Part shown: piece after piece, positions 30,865 through 41,356 of the stretch
Layout of the letters: each line of letters begins with the position of its first letter
Numbering within the stretch: position 1 is the first letter of the stretch
Assembly: GCA_000733355.1 (NCBI GenBank)
Contig: JNVV01000059.1
Coordinates: 130,173 to 194,172, forward strand
Direction: 5' to 3'
DNA from: Falciphora oryzae
Taxonomy: Eukaryota; Ascomycota; Sordariomycetes; Magnaporthales; Magnaporthaceae
Length of the DNA: 64,000 nt
Translations under genes and position numbers: made by a program
Notes under the pieces: model-generated
Databases searched by the model: none
What the model was told of the DNA's origin: nothing
Seen by the model: only the letters and a program-made list of their open reading frames with translations

Positions 30865-33800
30865 TTACGCAGATGGCCTAGGGACTACGGACCACGTCTC
30901 CGCCGTGAAAGCCAGCGAATGATCCAGCCGCAGTTGCTCGGGATTAACGTACACGCGCATTGCTGTCCGACTTCCCCCGATATCGAAGACGCGGGCGATC
31001 ATGTACACCACGCGACGGTCCGCCCTTGCGTGAGTATCTCTCATCTGGAGGGAGATGGTGTCAGCAGTTTGCAGTTGTTATCGAAGCCCTACAAGCCAAC
31101 AATAGAAAGGTAAATATCTTGTTGCTTACCATCTGGTACTGCCCCTTGCTCATGTAGAAGGGGACGCCACATGGCCCCGTCGTCGACTTTACTTCGATCA
31201 AGTACCCCGGCCGTGCGCCACGCCAGAGCTCCCCGTCGAGGTAGCCGCGGTCCACGAGGAGGGCTGTCAGGTCGCCCTCGGTGTCCTGGTAGGTGATGTC
31301 TGCCGTCTCGGCGCCGTTCCAGGGTGCCATGTCCGCGTAATCCGGGTGCTGGGCGGCGTACTTGCGGATGCTGCTCTGCCAGTTGCGCCGGCCCCAGCCG
31401 CTCAAGGCGGGCTCCAACCGGGAGAGAAGCTCAAATACCTGGTGTGGTTGTTGCGTTGCGTTTGTCAGTCCCGTCCTCTTGAAAAAAACTCTTATCTCTC
31501 GGGTAGATGATCAGTAGGGCCGGTGACAAACAGAAAAAGTAAAAAAAAAAAAACTTACGTATAGCTCACCGGTAGCGCCAATCTTCTTGTCGCGCTCGAG
31601 CTTGGTGCTTGACCGGAACCGGCTCCCGACCTGTTCCCGCCCATCGAACCCGTCAAAGCTGTCGAACCTGGTCGCGTGGTCGATCGCAGGTAGAGCGGCC
31701 CGGAGAGCCGCCATGGAGAAGGCTCCCCTCGAGGGGAAGCTGGCCGTCCTCGCCGCCTTCAGAACCCCGTCCAGGATCCTGGCGTACTCCCTGTCCTCGC
31801 CGGAGGGGAGTGGTGCGGGCCCCGTGACCACGGTTCGTAGCACTGATGGATCCCGGCGGGCCAGTCGAGATGATGCCACGGTCGTGGAGATTGTTGTTGA
31901 GGGACCGCGGCCGCCGTAACCGTTCGAGTCACTAGATGACCCGTCTGGAGTAATCAGCTGCCTCGGATCGGCTGCGGAACTTCCACCCTCTTCCGTCGCA
32001 TTCTCCACCTCTGCCTCGCTTTCCGTGTCGGCCTCGTCATCGGTCTCGGCCTCTCTCGGCAGCGGCACCTGCACGATGCCAGAGCCGTCAAGAATGGAGT
32101 TCATGACGGCCTCGACCGCGGACGCATTCAGTATTGCAGCAAGCGCTGTTACTGCCGCCTCTTCAAGCATGTCTTGGATTTGGGTCGTGGGATCGCGCAT
32201 AAGCCACGCGCCGAGGCTTTTGGGCAGGGCCAGGTGGTAGCAGATCTCTTGCTTGCTCCTGTTCGAGGGGACAAAGATCCTGAGCGCTGAGGAGGTCTCG
32301 TCGATGTGCACGTCGCCCGAGGCCAGCTCCACCTCGGTCGAGTGCCCGTCCTGGGATATCGAGAGCACTGTTGAGATCCTGTCCGTCTCGAGTACTTCGG
32401 AGGTGCGCAGCAGCTGGTACAGACCATTTTTGTCGGCTTCGTATTTGGGGCTGTTGAACGTGGCAGCAATACTAAAGAAACGAGCGGCGATCAGCGTCCC
32501 ATCTCCCTGGCTGGCGCGGTCTAATGGTTAGGTATTTACCGGAGGATGGCGTGTGCTTTTGACTTCAGCCTTCGGCTCCGCATCTTGATCGACCTTGTTG
32601 CCTCGCTCGACGCGGACGTGATCTCCCTTGTGCACCGAGAGAGGTGGCGGTGCTCCAATCCGGCCCACTGGAGGAAAGGCGCGAGGCGCCGCACGTCCTC
32701 CAGGCTGTAGTCCAGGAGCTTGACGCGGCCCCGGAACAGCTCACCCAAGTATTCGCGATCAACAATGGCAAAGTCCACCTCTGTAGACCTGAGCGCAACC
32801 GATCCGTCCGGATACCTGACGGGCAGGAATGCGGCCTGAAGCAGATTTTTGGGGCCCAGGTGTCCGCTTGGCTCTACCCGAAGGAGCGAGCTGAAAGACT
32901 CGATCGTGTTTTTCACCCGCGCGACCGGGGCGTCTGGGGTCGTCTGCTTTAGGTCGTCGTACGCCATCTGGGCAGTGAGCGTCTTTACGCCCAGAACTTC
33001 GAGGAAGAAGTCCTTCAGGTCTTCGTAGTGGCCATTCAGCGTTACTTTGCCCTGGATGTCGGCAGTGCTAGACCACAGGCACTGGCCCGTCTTGTACCAG
33101 CCTTGACAGCTGCCTTGCGAGACGAAGATAAGGGGCTTGGATTCGAACACGAGCCTGAAGTATTGTTAGACTGTGGAATCGTAAACGCGGGAAACGGTGC
33201 CAGGGGGGTTTGACCTGCCTTATCTCTTGCGTGGGTGTCGCAATATTGCTCAAGTAACGATAACAATCGGAAATCAGGTCAAAGTCCTTCCGGCCGCGCT
33301 CCCGCATAAAACTTAGCTCACTTAGGATGTCGCCCAGAGAGGCATCCCGAATCTCTAAGGTCTGCTCAAAGAAGCGGGAGACAAGGTCAAGTTTTTCAGC
33401 GTCATCTCTGTACAGTTGTGTGTAGGTGCGTTTGACTGCAAACTTCGTCGCCATCCCGGGCGGGCCCCCCCACACACAGTTGTCACAACAGGCCTGGTCC
33501 ATTTTCTTCTCGTCATGATCACTAATCGTGACTACCAGAATATTTCCGTCGCAAAACTCTCTGCGCAAACTGTTAGCGCGGGTAGAGGAACGCAACTTGA
33601 CAGGCCTTACTTACCGGACCTTCGTCATTGCCGGCTGTCGATCTGCGGATTCCAGTCCGAGAAGTTTGGCCTGAATCGCTGAGTAAATATCCGGGACTTT
33701 TCGGTCGTACATCTCATCCCAGCTATAAAGAGTCCACTCAAGGATATCGAGGAGGAAGTCGATCCCATCGCCCATCCGAATCCCAACGCCGCACTGCTCG

Positions 33801-36476
33801 AGAAACCCCCACTTGGCACTGAACTGTTCTGCTGAGCCGCCCTCCTCCTCCAAGTCAAGGAAGGGGAACGGATCCGAGGCTTTCATAAAACGAAGTCGCT
33901 CCTTTTGGAAAATAGGGAGCGGCAGCCATGTGTTGCCAAGCTTGCAGTAGCTATCGCTATCGCAGCTAGATCGGCATAGCTCCATCGCCTTTGTATTCTT
34001 GAGATTCCTTGTCAGGGTGCTGCTGTTTTGGATCCGAGATCCTTCGTCTTCCCAGGACTGCTCCAGCAGTCCGAGAAGCTTTTTTGGCCGGCGCAAAGCA
34101 ACGTAGTTCCAGATGTTGGAGAACGAGTCGCTGTTGCGATCAACAATTCTCAAACGTTCACGGACGTCCAAGTGCTTGACCAGCCATTCTTCCCACGACA
34201 GATCCTGTGAGCCAGGAAGGGCGGGGACATATTCGAGGTAGGCTGGGTGCAGAAATGCGACCTGGAAACCCGGCGTGTCGCCCTCTCGCTTGAGCAGTGC
34301 TCCGGGCCCGTATGGGTGGTCGCCCGGTAGATAGACGTCTTGTCGATGCGGGTATGCAGTGGCGCCGTTTCGCAGGTACACGTAAACATTCTCCAGGTCG
34401 GATGGCGGCTTCTCCTGTCTGTGGGCGAGATATAGGAAACGCAGCTGGGCCTTGGAGACCGCCACTCCTACAAAAGATCGTCTGGGCGGCGAGTGGGCTC
34501 TAAGCACCGCAGAGCGAACCAGGCTGACAGGAGCTGTAGCAGCCCCGAGATGTTTGAAGAAAATGCACCGATCAACATTGCTGACCGCGGAGCAACCCAG
34601 TACGCTCATGTCCAGGCCTGGAGGAATAGGGATTCCCCCAATTGTGGTTGGCATGTATACCTCGCCACTGTTTGCAGATACCCAGGCACCATTTTCCAAT
34701 GGAAGCAAAGGAAGGTTTTTGAGCTCAGAGCATCGGTCTTGGAAGCTTCTCTCGAAGCACTTGGAAAATAGTCTTGCGGTTAAAGAGTGCCAGCTATTGC
34801 TGGTCGATCTCGCCCTCATCTTGGAACTGCCGCTGTTGAGGTCTGACCTTAGCAAATCCACGGAAAGTTGGAAATGCGAGAACTCCAGCCCGTATGATTG
34901 CAGAGCCTGTGTTGACCGAAGTGGATATGCACCCGACAGGTATGGATCCCGGACACGGCAATCGAGCAGCGGTACCCCGTCTTCATCCTTCGCCTCATTT
35001 GCCAGAATAAGGACATCCTGGATGCGGCGGAGGTTGACCGAGTGCCGCGACCTTAAGACCGGCGTCCCAGTTATGAGTTTCTTGACCCTCTCGTGCAGGC
35101 CCAACCAGAACTGGCTCGGCTTGTCTTCGAGTACGGGAAGAAACATGGGCCAGGTGTAGCATAGTTCTTCGTCTTCGCAGAACTGCAGGACAGCTTCGAG
35201 GAAGGCAGCCGCAATGCCATCCAAAAGGTCGATGTTCCTTTTCGACGTCGTCATGATGCTCTGCCGACTCGCGGTGGTGTCGAAGTCGGAGTGGATGAGG
35301 AACTTGAAGGTTGATTCCTCGACGGGCAAGAAAGCAAAGATCTCCTGTTTTTCGATGACAGGGGCAGGGTCTCCGGTGTCGGTGATGGGGAACGCCAGCA
35401 CAACCTCGGCTCTGGAAAAGGCCCTGCCAGCCTCCTCCGACCCAGACAGCTCGCGGTTCTGGCTTCTGGATAGGTTGGATGCCATGTGGCGCGTGACATG
35501 GAAGTGTCGCTCCTCTGTTGTGGCCTCGCCGTCTTGGCCCGTGATGGTCGATTCCAGGGTCACCTGGTGATCATCGTCGTCCCCGATCTGGCGGAAGTCT
35601 CGGGACTTCGTTGTGTGACCTTCCTTGTCGTAGAAGATGACCTGTATGCGCCTCAGGTTCCGCAGAAAAAGGAGGCATGTCGGCTGAAGGTCGTCGAGCT
35701 GCTTGAAAATGATGCTGCGTAGATGCTCGAGTTCTTCGGGGCTCCCTTTGTCATGGAGGTGAAGGGTCATCCGGGTCCCCAGGGACGGGTCTGGCGGCTC
35801 GCTTTGCGCATCATCGCCATCGTCATCATCGTCGACCCAGACCGGCAGAATCATTCCCAGGCCCAAGTCATCCTTTCGGTGCTTGAAGTAGAAGGAGAAG
35901 TGCCCGGATCGGATGCACACTTTCCAAGCAGCGATGAAGACCGACTTGAAACCGATCCCCTTGGCCCCAATGTATCCGTGTGACCCCGACTTGGTGCTCT
36001 GCCCGACGGTGCAGATGGCCGACAGGTCGCGCTTGGTGAACCCATCTTCGTTGCACTCCACGACGATGCGGCCAGGGTGCACATGGAAGTCGATTGATGG
36101 CAGGTCGCCGCGTCCCCTGGCGCGTTGGAAGCGATTGTCGTCTGCGTTCTGGAGGAGCTCGAATACGAAGCGCGCGTCGCTGCTGTAGATGTTTTTTGCC
36201 AGCCTAAAAAAGACAGACCATGTGAGCCAACAATGGTCCCGCCTCGTGAACGGGGGCCCAAGGTGCATGCAGCAAAAGCAAGGAGCGAGCTTGGCTTGGA
36301 ACATACGTTTTGATGATGTGCCCACTGAACTCGTCCTTGGCCAAAAAGCTCTCTTCGAGGAGACGCCCGTACTCGGGTCTCCATTGCCAGATATCCTTCC
36401 AGACCTTCTCATCCACGAAGCCGTACTTTTTGGCAATGTCCAGCACTGCCTGCTTCGCGTCTTGCCTGGTCGACAT
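30865..36476 (-). CDS. GHKL ATPase (sacsin/NOV-like) with C-terminal DUF3883 nuclease-like domain
   Basis: Seven exons: 36476-36307, 36203-33615, 33569-33219, 33154-32540, 32471-31559, 31438-31130, 31044-30865; together 5127 nt, 1708 residues, all phases consistent. Residues 68-82 (ELLQNADDN), 105-112 (VECNEDGF) and 133-146 (YIGAKGIGFKS) are the three ATP-binding boxes of the HSP90/histidine-kinase-like (GHKL) fold. The C-terminus from about 1540 (GATGELYVFELL) is a DUF3883 domain with IEVKSTTG (E1628, K1630) and VPFYMSKGQYQM; the family is related to PD-(D/E)XK nucleases. A long alpha/beta middle and a low-complexity acidic stretch (TDDEADTESEAEVE) link them. The fourth exon is joined by a probable GC-AG intron (33218-33155). 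Plant NO VEIN and fungal relatives share this design. Role unknown; an ATP-gated nuclease or chaperone-like sensor is inference. Confidence 0.85.
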
Positions 36477-37074
36477 GGTGACGGTCACTCGATGCGCTTG
36501 CACCTTAACAAGGTGTTGGTGACTTTAGGTGCATCGCAGTCGAAGACAGAGGCCAGCCAGTCTCTGTTCCAGGCAGGCATTTTCCTGTTGCACAACCGAC
36601 CTTTTTATGAGCAGCCGTCGCCGAAGCAGTTGGCCCATTGAACCGGCCTGCTGTGTGCCTGGTACATGTGCTGCTGTGTGCATTTCTTTTTCTAAGCGCC
36701 CGCGGCCTCGCCACGAATGTGCATCTTTTAACCGCCGGCGACCCAACTTTGACCCAGAATGAAACAAATTTCCCCTCGCGCGCCAGATCAAACTACGCAT
36801 AGCAAATGGGAACAAAAGGATGCGGCCATGATCATGGTGTTAGATGCGCCTAAGCAAGAGAAAAAGATAAAAAAAGAAAACCCAAAAACATACAACACCG
36901 AGGATTCCCCAGTGGTCACCCACCTGAGTACTAGTTCGGCCCTCACTGGTTTAACTAGGGGAGAGCGGACGGGATCCCGTGTATTCCAGTGGGTATGGTC
37001 GTATGTGGCTGTGTTGAGGGATTGGGGTCATGATGTGGTCTCTGGCGATTCTGGGGAGGGTATAGCAGTTAGGA
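36477..37074. other. Upstream region of the GHKL-DUF3883 gene
   Basis: Small open frames on both strands without any domain. An in-frame alternative start (GTG-initiated, 36503) upstream of 36476 was not preferred. No transposon segment recognised until 37075. Confidence 0.35.
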
Positions 37075-37215
37075 GGTTGGCGTAGAATAACAATTCAATT
37101 TCATTCCAATTGGTCGTCTAATTAGTTAGCACGTCAGCTTGGGCTGACGTGCTGACTAACCGATGCTTGGTAGTATTTATCAATCGATGTCGATGCTTTG
37201 CTCGCTTCGAGGTCG
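37075..37215 (+). repeat. Repeat D/E terminal region, copy 2
   Basis: Starts GTTAGGAGGTTGGCG and includes CAATTCAATTTCATTCC, the 38-bp palindrome (37122-37159, slightly decayed) and GATGCTTTGCTCGCTTCGAGG, all shared with 3065-3225. The upstream coding part seen in the other two copies is absent. Confidence 0.7.
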
Positions 37216-37454
37216 GACCGAGCGCGTCGCTGCCGCCCCGGCCCCCGCGCACACGCATGCGAACACGCCGTCCCCGTTGCGTAACGTGCAACACTCGACA
37301 GGGCCCGAACAGGGCCAAGAAGGCCTCCACGGCGTCGGCACCGGTACAGGTGCCCCGACAGATTCGAACGTGCCGCATATAGCATGCGACGGAACCTCCC
37401 CTTCCCCCTCCCTTCCTTTGCCCTCCCCCCAGGCCCCCTACGCGCGCCAGCGCC
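37216..37454. other. GC-rich segment, nothing recognised
   Basis: Contains short frames on both strands and a CCCTTCCCCCTCCC tract. No coding or repeat identity found. Confidence 0.3.
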
Positions 37455-37936
37455 TGTAACACCCCTCCAGAACCATGATCAGCAGCCCTAGGGATCGCCA
37501 CGGGTGGCCTCAGGGGAGGACTCCGGGTGGTAGCCAGAGGGGCGCAAGCCCTGAAGGACGTGCGGATCAAGAGAGTTCAGCTCTGTGACGCGCATGCCGG
37601 CTGGCCTCCGCAGATACGGACGCCCAGCCCGGTCAAGGCGCATCCAAGCTCCGAACCCTGAAAGGGGACAAAGCATATCCAGCCCCGGCGGACGCCACGA
37701 AGGAGGAGGCGTGCCGACGGCAACCGAAGGACGGCCGGAGGGCCAAGGCGTAAGAAGGGCCCGAGGGACCCCCTGTGAAGGGAGTCTGGAGGGCAAGCTA
37801 TCGTTTTTTGTTTACTACCACCATAGACTTGTTAAGCCTTGCACGAATACTGTTGAACTGCTGGACCTCTGAGATCTCCCTGAGAGAACCCCCCTTCCCA
37901 GGCCCGACACTCCCCTAGGAGCCAAGACCTGTTACA
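37455..37936 (+). repeat. Solo LTR, family B, full-length copy
   Basis: 482 bp from TGTAACACCCCTC to GACCTGTTACA with all internal family segments. Flanks GCGCC and GCTGG do not form a clear target duplication, so the copy is old or rearranged. Confidence 0.8.
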
Positions 37937-38026
37937 GCTGGGCGTTAGTAACTGGGCCTAAAAGCTCGCATATAACCTATTTCCTTATCCCTTTTTCTTT
38001 TACACCTTTTACCTTTCCCTTTTCCT
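37937..38026 (+). mobile_element. Possible LINE 3' end
   Basis: TAAAAGCTCGCATATAACCTATTTCC followed by a T/C-rich run resembles the sequence after the LINE frame at 44883-44950 (TAGCCCGCATATAACC, then T/C-rich). Cut by the assembly gap. Confidence 0.4.
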
Positions 38027-38216
38027 NNNNNNNNNNNNNNNNNNNNNNNNNNNNNNNNNNNNNNNNNNNNNNNNNNNNNNNNNNNNNNNNNNNNNNNNNN
38101 NNNNNNNNNNNNNNNNNNNNNNNNNNNNNNNNNNNNNNNNNNNNNNNNNNNNNNNNNNNNNNNNNNNNNNNNNNNNNNNNNNNNNNNNNNNNNNNNNNNN
38201 NNNNNNNNNNNNNNNN
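38027..38216. other. Assembly gap (run of N)
   Basis: 190 N characters, within repeats. Confidence 1.
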
Positions 38217-38252
38217 GCCGCAACAGGTGGCCTAGGTGACAAGCCGGAGCCT

Positions 38253-38487
38253 TGTTATGGCACGTAGCCCTGGTAGGGCTCGGTGGCAGGTAGACCCACT
38301 TGTTGCACGGACGCCTGGCAGATTCGTGCGACGAGTGGAGCCCGGCCCAATTGCCCTACTTGGGGCAATTGATCCCAACAGGTGCAACGCGCCACTCTTC
38401 CTTTTTTGTTCCTTAACTCTAGATAGCCAGTTCAACCAGGAGGGTTTGTTGCAGCCCGGCCTCTTCGCCCTCGTTGGTGCCGTGACA
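38253..38487 (-). repeat. Solo LTR, family A, copy 4
   Basis: 235 bp, TGTTATGGCACG to GGTGCCGTGACA, flanked by an exact 5-bp target duplication AGCCT (38248-38252 and 38488-38492). Inverted relative to the copies at 1797 and 13797. Confidence 0.92.
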
Positions 38488-38754
38488 AGCCTAGGTAGAC
38501 GGAAGGAGGGGAACGCGAACGCGCCACCCTAAGAGGTCACGTGAAGATTAGATAAGCTAAGCGATCACTTGGATCGGCAAGTGAGCAAGGTGATCCGGAT
38601 GGATCACCATGCTCACCAAAAGATCGAAATGATCCTGATCACCACAACCTCAGAAGTGAGCAGACGCCCAGGCAGGGCAAGGCCTGGTATAAGAATAGAG
38701 GAACCTCCTTGTGTATATAGCCCTTGACTGAGGCTTCGGCATCAGTCAACCTAA
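38488..38754. other. Left flank of the MITE; possible old LTR
   Basis: Contains GTATAAGAATAGAGGAACC and TGTGTATATAGCCC, promoter-like for an LTR, and interrupted short palindromes (GATCACTTGGATC). No partner LTR was found, so it is not called. Confidence 0.3.
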
Positions 38755-39434
38755 GGGCGTGTTCGATACTATGTGGTTTTTGGTTTTTTGACCCCCCCTG
38801 TGTTTTTTTTGCCCTGATTTAAGCTTAATTCTCAAAATGGACAACTTCCGGGGTCCATTCATGTATATTTGGGCCTGTTTGTTAGTGGATTCCCATCCAG
38901 GGCCGACACGAAACGTGTATCTGTCGCAGAGGAGCGGGCCACCACGGGGGATTTGCCACGAAAAGGGAAAAGGGTGGCAAATCCAGGTACTAGTTGTTAA
39001 AAACTTTTGCGATTTTTGGTCCAATGTGCGGTGCGCACCGATTAAAAGCGACAAAAAAAATATTTATTAGATAGAGCAAAAAGAAACGAATTGAATAGTA
39101 TATTTTGTATATTAAACAGATAAAAATTGCAGGTCAAATAAGCGAATTAACTTGGTGCACCTTACCGGCTTCGACCCCCGGGCCGGCCGGTTTTATCCCT
39201 TTTAGACCTTCCTAGACCCTCCCTGATCGAAAGCCACACGTGGCTTACAGGGCCTCCATCCAGGCGACTCGTTGGCCGGTCAAAATGGCACTTCTGGCGG
39301 GGGAAAAGCTATGCTTATTTGGCGTTTCACAAGGATTTGGGCCGGGGGGTCTCGGATCCACCATCGGTTTTTCAAGTGGTTGGCAAGAATAGTATGGAAA
39401 AAGCCAAAAAACCGCAATAGTATCGAACACGCCC
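38755..39434. mobile_element. PIF/Harbinger-type MITE, 680 bp, TAA target duplication
   Basis: Both ends start GGGCGTGTTCGATACTAT (18 bp identical in inverted orientation), followed by CGGTTTTTTGG on one side and GTGGTTTTTGG on the other. A 3-bp TAA (38752-38754 and 39435-39437) flanks it. Terminal GGGCGTGTTCG and a TWA duplication are the signature of PIF/Harbinger (Tourist-like) elements. The interior carries no transposase, so it is non-autonomous. Confidence 0.75.
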
Positions 39435-39586
39435 TAAGTTAGCCTCTAAGTGACCCTTAGAGCAAGCAATCCCGACTACTGCCTCCAGGACCCCAGTCTT
39501 CCCTGAGACCGCCAAGTGCACTGTTTATCAGCCTCTCCTCAGGTGCCCTACCTTAGGGGCAGAAGACATGATTGTAACATGCCCCA

Positions 39587-39972
39587 ACCGGACCAACAGT
39601 AGGCTCGTTGGTCCCCCGCACCCACGGCCGGGCGCAGGGGGGGTCCAGAGGTCCCCTCCGCCCAAACCTGGCCTTACCCCTTTTCCGGCACTTTCGCCGG
39701 CCGACAGCATCACTACCACCCGCAGCGCCCACAACGCCCCGGCGTTTTTATACGCCCTACTGCAGATTGCCCGCTCACCAACAAGGAGCGCCGGAACGCG
39801 GCCCGACCTCCGTGTGCCTTCGGGTTTAATCTGTTAGCCGCCTCGATATCAGCACTATAGCCTGGTGTAGATAAACTTAAGTAGCGCTAGCACGTCGTAT
39901 GCCCCTTGGGAGGCAGGGACTGGTAGATCCCGACTATACCGACGTTAAATAGACTCTCTCTCTCTCTCTCTC
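39587..39972 (+). repeat. SINE-like repeat H, copy 4, full length with CT tail
   Basis: Begins ACCAACAGTAGGCTCGTTGG (also at 44959), passes through CCTTACCCCTTTTCCGGC, AACAAGGAGCGCCGGAA, CTGTTAGCCGCCTCGAT, GCGCTAGCACGTCGTATGCC and GACGTTAAATAGA, and ends in (CT)9 at 39972. About 385 bp. Confidence 0.7.
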
Positions 39973-40396
39973 AACTGCTGCCTCGCGCCATCCATTCCAG
40001 CTCTTGCACCGAATCGTTGATGATTGGCTCAACATAGCTGGCTCGTTTTTTGCAATTCGCGCAATACATCCCCGCTGCAGTAGTCGATTCGTCAGGATGC
40101 TCAAGGGGGCGTCCAAAAGACACCAATGACTGATTTGACCACATTTCAACAGGGGCATATGTGGTGGGAACCGATTGCCGCTTTTTCCTGCAAGTGGCCC
40201 ATTTTTGTGGACTGTCTGCAATTGCATGACGACTGCTTTTCAGTCTCTTCTTCCTGGCCTCCCGTCATTGATGTTTGTTTGGTTCAGCATCCATCCACTC
40301 CAGGGCTCGGGGCGGCGTCGGTGGAAGTTGAGAGCTGCGCAGTTTACTCTCCTGCGACTCCGTTCACCAAGGCGCGGAACGGCTGCGCGAATAAGC
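39973..40396. other. No gene recognised between repeat H and the next relic
   Basis: Frames on both strands without known motifs; the plus-strand part may be the eroded N-terminus of the gene that follows. Confidence 0.3.
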
Positions 40397-41233
40397 ACGA
40401 CCGTGAGCACCCTCCTCCTGAATCAACTGATTCCCCGAGAGTCCGTCGAACTAGGCCGCCTAGTCGTCGACCCAAAATATCCCGACCATGACTTTTGCCA
40501 ACCGTCATTGACGGGAACTTCCACGCACCGTTCGCCGCAGCAGACGTGGCCACCCAACACTTTGAGGACTTTAGCGTCATTTTAAACCGCACCCGCGGTA
40601 CCCGCTTGGAGCTCCGCCTGCTCAGTCTGCTGCCCATTGTGCCCTCCGTCACTCCAGGCTCAGCATCATCGACAGTTTTGACCGCCCCGGTCTGCGCCGT
40701 CCACCAGCTGCGCGATGCAACGACCTACTTTAGCGCTGCGTGCCGGGAGCAGCCCGTACGCGGATGGTTGGAAAGTCGACCCCGGAGGCCGTTTGGCAAC
40801 ATTTTTTTTGGTATGCGGGCTCAGGACGGTGACCAATGCCCGGGTACAGCAGACTCGCCACAGCCAGATCGACGTTGCCGCCTCCGTCTCGATGCCGGGC
40901 GCTTCTCTCGCGCCGGGTTTAAACGTTACCGTCGGAAGCGGCCTGTCGGTGGCCTGCGAGTCCAGGGAAAAGGTCGGGTACACTGCCGTCGGAGAACAAG
41001 TTTTCGCAGTGCAGTACCGCAATCTTTCGATGCTTTCCACCGCGACGAAGAAGGTTGAAGAGGCATATCTAAGGAGGAAAGTTCGTTTTATATCCTACAT
41101 TTCACTAAGGGGTGGACGGGTTAATGAGCGTGTTATTGAAGCAGAGGTTGCCGAGGCACTTACGCAGGACGATCTGATCGGCAATTACGAAAGCTTCGAC
41201 TTGGATGGAGAGCAAATTCTGTACCGTATTTGA
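40397..41233 (+). pseudogene. Conserved fungal protein of unknown function, two frameshifts
   Basis: Three frames join into a coherent protein: LNQLIPRESVELGRLVVDPK (to about 40498), FSVILNRTRGTRLELRLLSL and ATTYFSAACREQ (to about 40755), then GRLATFFLVCGLRTVTNARV, MPGASLAPGLNVTVGSGLS, VFAVQYRNLSML and DDLIGNYESFDLDGEQILYRI ending at 41233. The opening IPRESVxLGRLVxDP and the closing GNYExFDLDG motif give it a fold-like beginning and end. I do not know a function. It is convergent with the caspase-like gene, whose 3' end is about 125 bp away. Confidence 0.5.
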
Positions 41234-41356
41234 AGAAATTCACTACCAGTGAGACAAACGGCGTTATTGAGTCGATTTTGGCGGTTTATCACGTCCATCC
41301 ACCAGTGACAGTATGCCGCCAGTGCCTCCCAACCGCGGCTAAAAGAAATAAGACAT

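Noticed and set aside
37450..37941. Target duplication for LTR B at 37455
   Set aside because: GCGCC versus GCTGG; not a duplication.
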